Assembly: GCA_021805865.1 (NCBI GenBank)
Contig: JAJZDX010000005.1
Coordinates: 102,763-166,762, forward strand
Origin: Pseudomonadota bacterium
Lineage (GTDB): Bacteria; Pseudomonadota; Gammaproteobacteria; Steroidobacterales; Steroidobacteraceae
Reading direction: 5' to 3'
DNA length: 64,000 bases
Part shown: one piece after another, positions 10,022 to 18,444 of the stretch
How positions within the stretch are numbered: the first letter of the stretch is position 1
How the letters are laid out: the number at the start of each line of letters is the position of its first letter
Translations under genes and position numbers: made by a program
Notes under the pieces: model-generated
What the model saw: the letters and a program-made list of their open reading frames with translations, nothing else
Told to the model about the DNA's origin: nothing
Database searches by the model: none

Positions 10022-10236
10022 GATCGTCCTCCGTCGGCGACAGCATTGAATTGTAAGCGCAGCCGTCGCTTTCAGCGACATGAGATGTCGTCTAAGAGAG
10101 ACAGTGGTCCGGTTTCAAATCACACCATTACCCGATAGAATGCATGTCCGCGCGACCCGTGAAGGAATCGCGGAACGACTACAACTCGTTCAAATAAATG
10201 TTTTTCAGTAGCTCTCACTCCACCGGGGTACCATCG

Positions 10237-10581
10237 ATGAATATGAAAGTTGCTCTCAGCGCGCTTGCCGCCGCCATGCTGTTGACCGCATGCGCCAAGC
10301 AGCCGTCTTCCACCAGCACTCCGGCCTCTTCGCCGCCGTCCAGTTCCAGCAGCAGCAGCGGCATGGGTAACGGAAGCAGCAGCGGCACCAGCAGCGGCAC
10401 CAGCAGCAGCAGCAGCGGCAGCGGCACCAGCGGCAGCGGCACCAGCGGCAGCGGCAGCGGCAGCGGCAGCGGCACCAGCGGCAGCGGCACCAGCACCAGC
10501 GGCAGCGGCACCAGCACCAGCGGCAGCGGCACCAGCAGCGGCTCCAGCGGCAGCAACCCGCCGCCGACCAACAAGAAGTAG
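10237..10581 (+). CDS. Ser/Gly/Thr-repeat lipoprotein
   Basis: A 114-residue predicted lipoprotein. A short hydrophobic signal (MNMKVALSALAAAMLLTAC) ends in an LTAC lipobox, so the mature N-terminal Cys would be acylated. Almost all of the rest is made of Ser, Gly and Thr in SGSGT- and SSGT-like units, ending in NPPPTNKK. No enzymatic domain is visible. The repeats suggest a flexible spacer or a surface-exposed filler; function is unknown. The ATG at 10237 is chosen because the signal peptide starts there. A hairpin and a T-tract terminator follow. Confidence 0.75.
   Translation: MNMKVALSALAAAMLLTACAKQPSSTSTPASSPPSSSSSSSGMGNGSSSGTSSGTSSSSSGSGTSGSGTSGSGSGSGSGTSGSGTSTSGSGTSTSGSGTSSGSSGSNPPPTNKK
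10336..10554 (+). repeat. AGC/GGC/ACC codon-repeat tract
   Basis: A microsatellite-like run of AGC, GGC and ACC triplets in 6- and 9-base units fills most of the lipoprotein gene. Because the units are multiples of three, slippage would change protein length without shifting the frame. Confidence 0.9.
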
Positions 10582-10586
10582 GCGAT

Positions 10587-10620
10587 AGATCGCTGGGACG
10601 GATGGCCGTCCCAGCGATCT
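10587..10620 (+). terminator. 15-bp perfect hairpin downstream of lipoprotein gene
   Basis: Perfect arms 10587-10601 and 10606-10620 with a 4-nt ATGG loop, starting 6 bp after the lipoprotein stop. No U-tract follows directly, but it precedes a second stem that has one. Confidence 0.6.
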
Positions 10621-10631
10621 CAGCATCCATG

Positions 10632-10676
10632 GCCCGCCTTGATCCGCTCGCGCGGAGGAGGCGGGCTATGTTTTTT
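10632..10676 (+). terminator. Intrinsic terminator for the lipoprotein gene
   Basis: An 8-bp GC-rich stem (10632-10639 with 10659-10666) is followed by a T6 run at 10671-10676. It lies between the convergent lipoprotein and uvrA genes; the last T of the run is part of the uvrA stop codon on the other strand. Confidence 0.65.
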
Positions 10677-13567
10677 CAGAGGCTCGCTGCTACAGAGCGG
10701 AGGTACGCTCCGGTGTGCGAGCGTGCATTGGCCGCTACCGCCTCGGGCGTGCCGCAGGCCACGACTTCCCCGCCCCCATCGCCCCCTTCCGGCCCCAGAT
10801 CGATCAGCCAGTCGGCGCTCTGGATGACATCCAGGTTGTGCTCGATCACCACGATGGTATTGCCCTGGTCGCGAAGACGGTGCAGTACCTCGAGCAGCTG
10901 GGCGACATCGTGGAAGTGCAGTCCCGTAGTGGGCTCGTCCAGGATGTAGAGCGTGCGGCCCTCGGACTGCTTGGCGAGCTCCCGCGAGAGCTTCACTCGC
11001 TGCGCCTCGCCGCCCGATAGCGTGGTCGCGCTCTGGCCGAGGTGCAGGTACGACAGCCCCACCTCGCACAGCGTCTTCAGCCGGCTCTCCACCGCCGGCA
11101 CGCTCTGGAAGAACTGCCGCGCCTCCTCCACGGTCATTTCCAGCACGTCGTGGATCGTGCGGCCTCGGTAGCGAATCTCCAGTGTCTCACGGTTGTAGCG
11201 TTGACCATGGCAGATATCGCACGGTACGTACACATCCGGTAAGAAGTGCATTTCCACCCGGATGACGCCATCGCCCTGACATGCCTCGCACCGCCCGCCC
11301 TTGACGTTGAAGCTGAAACGTCCCGCGTCATATCCCCGGGCGCGTGCCTCGGGGACGGCGGCGAACAGCTGACGCACCGTGGAGAAGACATTGGTGTAGG
11401 TGGCGGGATTGGAGCGGGGCGTGCGGCCGATCGGACTCTGGTCGATGTCAATGACCGCCTCGATCTGTTCCAGTCCTTCGATCTGCTCGCAAGGGGCCGC
11501 CTCGGCGCGCGAAGCACCATTGACGCTGGCAACCGCATGGTTGAACAGCGTATCGATGATCAGCGTCGACTTGCCGGAGCCGGAGACCCCGGTGACGCAG
11601 GTCAGCAGGCCCAGCGGGATTTCCGCGGTAACGTGGCGAAGATTGTTCCCCGAGGCGCCCCGGATACGGATCTGCCGCTGCGGTGAGCGCGCCACCCGCC
11701 GCCGTGGCGGGGCGATGCGAAGCCTGCCGCTCAGGTACTGTCCGGTCAGTGAGCTTTCACTCGCCTCGATTTGCGCAGGCGTGCCGCAGGCGACGACCTG
11801 CCCGCCGTGTGCGCCGGCGCCGGGCCCAAGGTCGACCACGTAGTCCGCTTCGCGAATCGCTTCTTCATCGTGCTCTACCACGATCACCGTGTTGCCCAGG
11901 TCCCGCAAGCGCTTGAGCGTGGCGAGAAGCTTGCGATTGTCGCGCGGGTGCAGCCCGATCGAGGGTTCGTCCAGGATATACATCACTCCAGTCAATCCCG
12001 AGCCGACTTGGCTGGCGAGACGGATGCGCTGTGCCTCGCCACCCGAGAGCGTCTCGGCGCTACGGTCAAGCGTCAGATATCTCAGCCCCACATCGGCCAG
12101 AAAGCGCAGCCGCTCGGCGACCTCACGCACGATCTGACCTGCCACCTCACCGCGCCAGCCCGGAACTGCGAGGGAGCCGAAGAACTGCAGTGCTCGCTCC
12201 ACGCTGAGTTCCGTCAGCTGCGGCAGCGTTCTTTCCCCGACGAAAACCGAGCGTGCCGCGCGGCCGAGGCGCGTGCCGAGGCATTCCGGGCAGGTTCTCA
12301 GGCTCAGGTATCGCGACAGCTCCGCACGCACGGCCCCCGACTCGGTTTCGCGGTAGCGCCGCTCGAGGTTCGGCAGAATGCCCTCGAAGGGATGGCGCTT
12401 GACGGCCGTGCCCTGGCCGGCGGCGGCTTCATAGTTGAATTCGATCGCCTCCTCGCCGCTGCCCTCGAGCAGCACGTGACGCACCCGCTCCGGCAGCTCG
12501 GACCAGGGCGTCTCGATGTCGAAGCCATAATGGCGGGCCAGCGATTGGATGAGCTGGAAAAAGTGCTGATTGCGCCGGTCCCACCCCCGCACTGCGCCAC
12601 CGGCGAGCGACAGGTCCGGGTGGCCCACCACGCGATTCGGGTCGAAGAACTGCTGCGTGCCGAGGCCGTCGCAAGCCGGGCACGCCCCGAGCGGATTATT
12701 GAAGGAAAACAGCTTTGGCTCGAGCGGGGGTACGCTGTAGCCGCAGATCGGGCAGGCATGGCGGCTGGAGAAGGTCAGCTCTCCCTCCTTGGACGAGCCC
12801 TCGATGGGGGGCTGCTCATGCGCCTCGGCAGGCCTTTCGGGGGAGCCGGCAAGGAGAATCACCCGGGCGAGCCCGCCAGAGAGTCTCAGCGCCGTCTCGA
12901 AGGATTCCGCCAGCCGCTGCTGCGCATCAGATCTGAGCCGTATCCGGTCAATCACCGCTTCGACGGTGTGCTTGCGTCTGGGATCGAGCTGCGGCAGCGT
13001 GTCGAGCTCGTGAATCCGCCCGTCGATACGGGCGCGCACAAATCCCTGGCCGATCAGCGTCGACAGCGCTTCGGCGTGCGCACCCTTGCGGTCCGTCACC
13101 ACAGGTGCCAGCAGCGCGACGGCCGTGCCGGCGGGCAGTTTCAGGACCTGGTCGACCATCTGGCTGATCGTCTGCGCCTCGAGGTCAAGGCCGTGGTCGG
13201 GGCAGCGCGGCACGCCGGCACGGGCGAACAGCAGTCTCAGATAGTCGGAGATCTCCGTGACCGTGCCGACCGTGGATCGCGGGTTGTGCGAGGTGGCCTT
13301 TTGCTCGATGGCGATAGCGGGCGAGAGGCCGTCGATGTGCTCCACGTCGGGCTTGTCCATGACCGAGAGGAACTGCCGCGCATAGGCCGAAAGCGATTCC
13401 ACGTAGCGGCGCTGTCCCTCGGCGTACAGGGTGTCGAAGGCGAGCGAGGACTTGCCTGAGCCGGACAGTCCCGTGATCACGATCAGGCGGTCGCGGGGCA
13501 GGTCGAGATCTACACCCTTGAGGTTGTGGGTGCGGGCGCCGCGGATGCGAATCTCTTGCATGACCAC
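10676..13567 (-). CDS. uvrA: UvrABC excinuclease subunit A
   Basis: UvrA recognises DNA damage in nucleotide excision repair and loads UvrB. The 963-residue protein has two ABC ATPase modules: Walker [16 protein letters not shown] near the N-terminus and [16 protein letters not shown] in the second half, each with an LSGGEAQR signature and ILDEP Walker B. Zinc fingers are visible as [10 protein letters not shown]...CPACDGLG and [10 protein letters not shown]...[10 protein letters not shown]. The start is MVMQEIRI; the second ATG two codons in is also possible. ssb lies upstream on the opposite strand, a common arrangement. Confidence 0.97.
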   Translation of the reverse strand: MVMQEIRIRGARTHNLKGVDLDLPRDRLIVITGLSGSGKSSLAFDTLYAEGQRRYVESLSAYARQFLSVMDKPDVEHIDGLSPAIAIEQKATSHNPRSTVGTVTEISDYLRLLFARAGVPRCPDHGLDLEAQTISQMVDQVLKLPAGTAVALLAPVVTDRKGAHAEALSTLIGQGFVRARIDGRIHELDTLPQLDPRRKHTVEAVIDRIRLRSDAQQRLAESFETALRLSGGLARVILLAGSPERPAEAHEQPPIEGSSKEGELTFSSRHACPICGYSVPPLEPKLFSFNNPLGACPACDGLGTQQFFDPNRVVGHPDLSLAGGAVRGWDRRNQHFFQLIQSLARHYGFDIETPWSELPERVRHVLLEGSGEEAIEFNYEAAAGQGTAVKRHPFEGILPNLERRYRETESGAVRAELSRYLSLRTCPECLGTRLGRAARSVFVGERTLPQLTELSVERALQFFGSLAVPGWRGEVAGQIVREVAERLRFLADVGLRYLTLDRSAETLSGGEAQRIRLASQVGSGLTGVMYILDEPSIGLHPRDNRKLLATLKRLRDLGNTVIVVEHDEEAIREADYVVDLGPGAGAHGGQVVACGTPAQIEASESSLTGQYLSGRLRIAPPRRRVARSPQRQIRIRGASGNNLRHVTAEIPLGLLTCVTGVSGSGKSTLIIDTLFNHAVASVNGASRAEAAPCEQIEGLEQIEAVIDIDQSPIGRTPRSNPATYTNVFSTVRQLFAAVPEARARGYDAGRFSFNVKGGRCEACQGDGVIRVEMHFLPDVYVPCDICHGQRYNRETLEIRYRGRTIHDVLEMTVEEARQFFQSVPAVESRLKTLCEVGLSYLHLGQSATTLSGGEAQRVKLSRELAKQSEGRTLYILDEPTTGLHFHDVAQLLEVLHRLRDQGNTIVVIEHNLDVIQSADWLIDLGPEGGDGGGEVVACGTPEAVAANARSHTGAYLRSVAASL

Positions 13568-13721
13568 CCAGTTTACGCGCTCGCGTGCCTCCAGCGCCCG
13601 GGGAAACCCGCCTCTGCGATCGACTCCGACATTTGCGAATCTATGCGTTTGCGGAGTCTTTCCCGCTTCGCGCCGGCTTAGGGGCCGTCTACAATGACGA
13701 CCTTTTACGGAGGGCTAGCTC

Positions 13722-14192
13722 ATGGCGCGTGGCATCAATAAGGTCATTCTCATCGGTCACCTGGGCGCCGACCCGGAGACTCGCGCCATGCCCTCGGGCA
13801 GCTCGGTCGCGAACCTGCGCATCGCCACCACCGAGTCCTGGCGAGACAAGCAAAGTGGCGAGCAGCAGGAGCGCACCGAGTGGCATCGCGTGGCCCTCTT
13901 CGGCCGTCTGGCCGAGATCGCCGGCGAGTACCTGCGCAAGGGGTCCCAGGTCTACATTGAAGGGAGCCTGCGTACCCGCAAATGGCAGGACAAGCAGGGC
14001 AACGAGCGCTACAGCACCGAAATCGTCGCCAACGACATGCAGATGCTCGGCGGGCGGGGCGGCTCCGCAGCCGGTTCCCCTGCTGGTGGCGGCTCGGGCA
14101 CGGGCTCCCGCGAGCCGGCCCCGGAATACGCCTCCGGCGGCCCCTCCGGCGAGGGGGCCGGCACCGATTTCGATGACGACATTCCGTTCTAA
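13722..14192 (+). CDS. ssb: Single-stranded DNA-binding protein
   Basis: SSB coats single-stranded DNA in replication and repair. The 156-residue protein has the OB fold ([59 protein letters not shown]), a Gly/Pro-rich disordered linker from about residue 112, and the acidic tip DFDDDIPF that binds partner proteins. It is divergent from uvrA; the 154-bp gap must carry both promoters. Confidence 0.97.
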   Translation: MARGINKVILIGHLGADPETRAMPSGSSVANLRIATTESWRDKQSGEQQERTEWHRVALFGRLAEIAGEYLRKGSQVYIEGSLRTRKWQDKQGNERYSTEIVANDMQMLGGRGGSAAGSPAGGGSGTGSREPAPEYASGGPSGEGAGTDFDDDIPF

Positions 14193-14698
14193 AACTGACC
14201 TAGAATAATTTGTAAATACAGAGGCTCGCAGTCCCAGGATTGCGCGTCGCGAGCCGGCTGAGACCGGTTTCGCGCCACGCCCTTCCGGGCGTGGGTCTTC
14301 AGGCCCTGCAGCGAAGCGAACTGGCAGGTGATCGGCCCCGGCGGCTTCCGTCACCGCGCAGCGGGATGTCCGCCGGTCCGAACGACCAGACCCAAGACCG
14401 GCATCGGCTCGCGCAGCTGATAAAATCTCAGCCAGGCGAAAGCCTCTACCGCCGAGCAGGTGGAACGGGAAGCGGGTGGAGCGGATCGGAGAGGCCGCCT
14501 GGCCCACCCGAGCGAGGCAAGTCCGACCGCTGAGAAGCGCGAACCGGATGGAAGGTCCTGAGGAACCGAGGCCATGCGCGTGCTGCCGGGGACAGCTGAG
14601 CGCGGGGGCCAAGTCTGGATGCTAACAAGAGCGCCTGAGACTGCCGCTCGGCGGGCCGGGCACGGGCCGCGTATCGATCGGCTCGCAGCAAGGGCGGC
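14193..14698. other. Intergenic region after ssb, hairpin only
   Basis: About 500 bp without a convincing gene. A clean 8-bp hairpin with a TTCC loop (14275-14294) lies about 80 bp after ssb, without a U-tract, and may be its terminator. Short open frames exist on both strands near 14350-14575, but none shows recognisable protein features. I looked for riboswitch-like cores and found none I could support. Confidence 0.5.
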
Positions 14699-15748
14699 TC
14701 AAAGGCATCGGAAATCAGGCGCTCTTGCGCTCCGCGTGCCGATTGCCGGCCGATCGACCGGATCGCCACGGAGGGGCGCCGCCGGCGATCTCGGTGCGTG
14801 GCGGGCTCGGGTCTGGGACGGCAGCTCCCCAAAGAGCAGCTTGTAGTTCTGCGAAAACCGGCTCCAGTGCCACACTCCGTATCGGGCGGCGATATCGCCG
14901 ATCGACGCCCCGTCTTGCTCACCCGACAGCAAATCGCGCCGCACGCGGTTGAGTTGGAGATTGCGGATGTACGCGCCCGGGCCCATGCCGAGGATCGACT
15001 GGAATATGCATTCGAGAGATCGCCGACTGGCGCCGGTGTGCCTGCAGACCTCCGCAATCGAGATTCCATCCGTGAGGCGGTGATCGATGTACTCCTGTGC
15101 GATGCGAAATTGCCGCAACGCGCGTCGTTTCGCGCCCCGGGGCACGCTCTGAGCGGTGTCCGCCGCGGTGCGCGACATGACCCGCCACAGCGCATCGGCC
15201 ACCGAGGACTTGAATGCCATTGCAGCCGCCGACGGTTGCTCGGGCGACTGCAGTCGCGCGAGAGTCGTGAGCCCGGATTCCAGTACCTCGCGCAGGCTCT
15301 GTACGCCGGGGGCGTCGTAGATGACATCGACGCCGTTGCGCTCGGCTGCCTCCTCGAGCAGCAGCCCTCGAGACACGTCCATGCAATAGACGTTGAGTCC
15401 CGCCGGCGTCTTGCCGACGAGCGCCTCCCCTCCCGGACACACCGCCAGATGATCCCGGGCCAGAGTCGATCCGTTTACTGTGCAGGACGGGGAAGTCTCG
15501 GTCAGGAGGCAGACCCCCCATCGGTCCGCAGGCGTGGCCGCCGCCTGCGCGAGCGCCTGGTTGGCCGTCTCGAGCTGGACGATGAAATCGCGGCCAAAAT
15601 CGAAAGAAGTTACCCGCCCTTCAAATGCGCCAGCACTCAACTGCTGGTATTCCTGGCCATAGCCTCGATAGTGGGCCGCCTGCGATTCGATATCTGAAAA
15701 TCGCTCCACGCATACCCAGGGTGGCGGAGTCGCCGGATCGCCGAACAC
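14699..15748 (-). CDS. AraC-family transcriptional regulator
   Basis: A 349-residue regulator with a C-terminal AraC/XylS double helix-turn-helix (from about residue 215: EYIDHRLTDGISIAEVCRHTGASRRSLECIFQSILGMGPGAYIRNLQLNRVRRDL). The N-terminal part resembles the sensor half of regulators such as EutR but has no diagnostic ligand motif. It is divergent from the TonB receptor gene with an 87-bp gap, so it most likely controls the receptor-alcohol dehydrogenase block. A Pro/Arg-rich tail of about 35 residues follows the HTH and may be poorly conserved. Confidence 0.85.
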   Translation of the reverse strand: MFGDPATPPPWVCVERFSDIESQAAHYRGYGQEYQQLSAGAFEGRVTSFDFGRDFIVQLETANQALAQAAATPADRWGVCLLTETSPSCTVNGSTLARDHLAVCPGGEALVGKTPAGLNVYCMDVSRGLLLEEAAERNGVDVIYDAPGVQSLREVLESGLTTLARLQSPEQPSAAAMAFKSSVADALWRVMSRTAADTAQSVPRGAKRRALRQFRIAQEYIDHRLTDGISIAEVCRHTGASRRSLECIFQSILGMGPGAYIRNLQLNRVRRDLLSGEQDGASIGDIAARYGVWHWSRFSQNYKLLFGELPSQTRARHAPRSPAAPLRGDPVDRPAIGTRSARAPDFRCL

Positions 15749-15835
15749 ACGTGATCTCTGCGCAAAGCGGATAACGGACCCAGTCTATCGCGGGGTACCG
15801 TGCCGATCAACGGTGAAATCACCGGGGGGTAAAAA

Positions 15836-18337
15836 ATGCACCGCTTTCGGCCGGCGCTGCCGGTGGTATTCGTCTGTCTGACTACTCTCGCCTTCAATGT
15901 CAGCGCGAGAGCGCTGTCGGCGCCGAACACCTCATCGACGGGCCTCCAGCAGATCGTCATCACGGCGACCAAGCGCAGGACCACCGTGCAGACGACTCCC
16001 ATCAGCATCACGGCCCTTACCGGCGCCGAGATGGCGAGCAGGGGGCTGACGACACTCGATTCCATCGTCGCGACCGTGCCCGGCCTCGCCGTGCGCGACT
16101 CCGGCAGTCCGGGGACGGACGAGTTCGAGATCCGGGGTCTGAACTCCCAGGGCGGCAATACCTCCATGGTCGGACTTTACCTGGGGTCCATACCCCTTTC
16201 CGCGCCCGCCACATCGGAATTCGGCAAGGTCGTCATCGATCCGAACACCTATGACCTGAACCGGGTCGAGGTGCTGCGCGGCCCGCAGGGTACGCTGTAC
16301 GGTTCGAGCTCCATGGGCGGGACCATCCGGCTGATTCCCAACCGGCCACGGTTGAGGACCTTCGAGGCGAGCGGTGAGGAAACGCTCTCCCACACCGGCG
16401 ATGGCGGTGGCCTCAACCATCGGGAAAATGGGATGGTCAACATTCCATTGGGCAAGACCGCTGCCGTGCGCATCGTCGGCTCGTTCACGCGCGACAGCGG
16501 CTGGATCAGACGTCTCGTCATACAGGACGGTGCCGTCGCTGTCGATTCAGGCGTCTATCCCAACGTATCGCGTCCGGGAAATTTCTATACCGCGCCGCTG
16601 CAGGAGAGCGTCTCCGGAGTCAATACGACCAACGTCGATCAGATCCGTGCCGGGCTTCTGTGGAAGCCGATGAAGAACCTCACGATCTATCCGATGTTAA
16701 TGTACGAGGGAACGCGCGCCGGCGGCCCCAACGAGGTCGATGTCAATGGCGAGCCCATCCGGCCGCGGCTGCCGTCCGTCCTGGCGCATTATGAGGTCTA
16801 TAACACCCCGGAGCCGCAGACGGACAGCTTCAGCTTTGGCAGCCTGCGGGTCGCATACGACCTGCCGTCGATGTCCTTGACATCGGCCACCGGCTTCTGG
16901 CACCAGAACTCCATACACCAGGAGGACAGCACGGAGGAGATCGCCTCCGCGATCGGCATCCCGGTGTATGACGTCGCCGCGGGCGGCATCGGGCCGAACG
17001 CATCGCCCTACGGCCAGGGCATCGCCAACCAGGACTACACCCGGCAGATCAGCGAGGAATTCCGTCTGGCCTCCATCAAACCGATCCGCCTGCCGCGGGG
17101 ACGGCTGCAATGGCTGCTCGGCTACTTCTACCAGGATCTGTACTCCGAGACGGACCAGGTGGTGTCCGCCCCGCAAGCGACGCCGATCATCGGCGGCACG
17201 GCGCTGTTCGCCAACCTGCAGCCTCAAGACATCGTGCAGAACGCGATTTATGGCAATGCGTCCTGGGAGATCACCCCGCACTGGAAGATCGCCGCGGGAT
17301 TTAGGCATTACCAGTACAGCCTGAGCCAGACCAACAGTCAGTGGGGGCTGTTCAGCGTATATCCCACCCCTCCGTATACCCGGAAGTTCAATACCGCGGC
17401 GTCGGTCGCGGCGAGCGGCACGATCCCGAGCTTCACCCTGACGTATACGATCAACGACAACGACATGATTTATGCCAACGTCGCCGAAGGGTTCCGCCTG
17501 GGCGGGGCAAGCCAGCCCGTGCCCGTGCTCGCGGCGACTGCGGCCAATCAGGCCCTGAACGCGGTGGAGGTGAGCAATGAATGCGCGATCCAGGCCAAGG
17601 TGCTTCTGAGCACCAGCTGCAATCCGGATATCCTGCTGCAGGCCCCCGCGACCTTCAAATCGGACACCGTGTGGAGCTACGAGCTCGGCGAGAAGTCGGC
17701 GTTCTTCCACCGGCGAATGACGGTGGACCTCAGCGCCTACTACGAGCATTGGCTGCACCCGCAGATCGAGACCGCCATGTCGGGCTTCAATATCACGGTC
17801 ACGGGCTCCGACGCCGCCATCGCCGGTCTTGACCTGCAGGTGAATGCCCTCCTCCCATGGGGCTTCCGTTTCCTGTTGAGCGGCGGCTACACCCACGCGC
17901 AGTTCCTGTCCGACAGTCCGCTCACCGGCTACCCCGCTGGATACTCGATTCCCGATACACCGAAGGTGACCGCCTCCGGCGTCCTCAGCTGGCAGCGCGA
18001 TCTGTCCGACAGTCTGGCGATGTTCGGCTCTATCGAAGCCGATTACGTCGGCGACAGAAGCGAGGTGCCGCTCGTGGTCACCGCCACGCTGCAGAACATC
18101 AATCAGGTATTGATGACGCTGCCGGCCTACTCTCTCGCGAATGTGCGGATCGGGCTCAAGGGCGTCACCGACAGCGGCGACTCGTGGACGGCGGCCTTGT
18201 TCGTGAACAACCTCACGAACAACCTGGTCCTGCTCGATCCGCAGCCGCAGATGGCGTTGCAGACGGAAGCGTATACCCGCTTCACCATGACTCAGCCCCT
18301 CACCGCGGGTGTCGATGTGTCCTATGAATTCGATTGA
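15836..18337 (+). CDS. TonB-dependent outer-membrane receptor
   Basis: An 833-residue outer-membrane active transporter. After a signal peptide it shows a TonB-box-like QQIVITATKRR, the plug domain (TPISITALTGAEMASRGLTTLDSIVATVPGL, VEVLRGPQGTLYGSSSMGGTIR) and a long beta-barrel ending in a C-terminal aromatic (SYEFD). The substrate cannot be read from sequence. Downstream is a PQQ alcohol dehydrogenase with a lanthanide-type metal site, so metal, lanthanophore or PQQ uptake are plausible guesses. G-rich sequence (GGGGGG) precedes the ATG by six bases. Confidence 0.9.
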   Translation: MHRFRPALPVVFVCLTTLAFNVSARALSAPNTSSTGLQQIVITATKRRTTVQTTPISITALTGAEMASRGLTTLDSIVATVPGLAVRDSGSPGTDEFEIRGLNSQGGNTSMVGLYLGSIPLSAPATSEFGKVVIDPNTYDLNRVEVLRGPQGTLYGSSSMGGTIRLIPNRPRLRTFEASGEETLSHTGDGGGLNHRENGMVNIPLGKTAAVRIVGSFTRDSGWIRRLVIQDGAVAVDSGVYPNVSRPGNFYTAPLQESVSGVNTTNVDQIRAGLLWKPMKNLTIYPMLMYEGTRAGGPNEVDVNGEPIRPRLPSVLAHYEVYNTPEPQTDSFSFGSLRVAYDLPSMSLTSATGFWHQNSIHQEDSTEEIASAIGIPVYDVAAGGIGPNASPYGQGIANQDYTRQISEEFRLASIKPIRLPRGRLQWLLGYFYQDLYSETDQVVSAPQATPIIGGTALFANLQPQDIVQNAIYGNASWEITPHWKIAAGFRHYQYSLSQTNSQWGLFSVYPTPPYTRKFNTAASVAASGTIPSFTLTYTINDNDMIYANVAEGFRLGGASQPVPVLAATAANQALNAVEVSNECAIQAKVLLSTSCNPDILLQAPATFKSDTVWSYELGEKSAFFHRRMTVDLSAYYEHWLHPQIETAMSGFNITVTGSDAAIAGLDLQVNALLPWGFRFLLSGGYTHAQFLSDSPLTGYPAGYSIPDTPKVTASGVLSWQRDLSDSLAMFGSIEADYVGDRSEVPLVVTATLQNINQVLMTLPAYSLANVRIGLKGVTDSGDSWTAALFVNNLTNNLVLLDPQPQMALQTEAYTRFTMTQPLTAGVDVSYEFD

Positions 18338-18444
18338 CGCGCCCGGCGGGAGCGCCCTGAGCGCAAATCGAAGGGCGGGGGATCGAAATCCGGCGCCATC
18401 GAGTGCGCCGCCCACGACGCGCGTCCGAGGCGAATGGGAGCGAC

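Noticed and set aside
14193..14698. A riboswitch or structural RNA in the gap after ssb
   Set aside because: Apart from one 8-bp hairpin I could not match any conserved riboswitch, RNase P, tmRNA or 6S core.
15810..15836. CCGGGGGGTA before the first TonB gene as a third copy of the qhp operator
   Set aside because: Only the G-run and TA match; the ACCAAAGTATC half and the CCAATGG block are missing. It is more simply a G-rich ribosome site.
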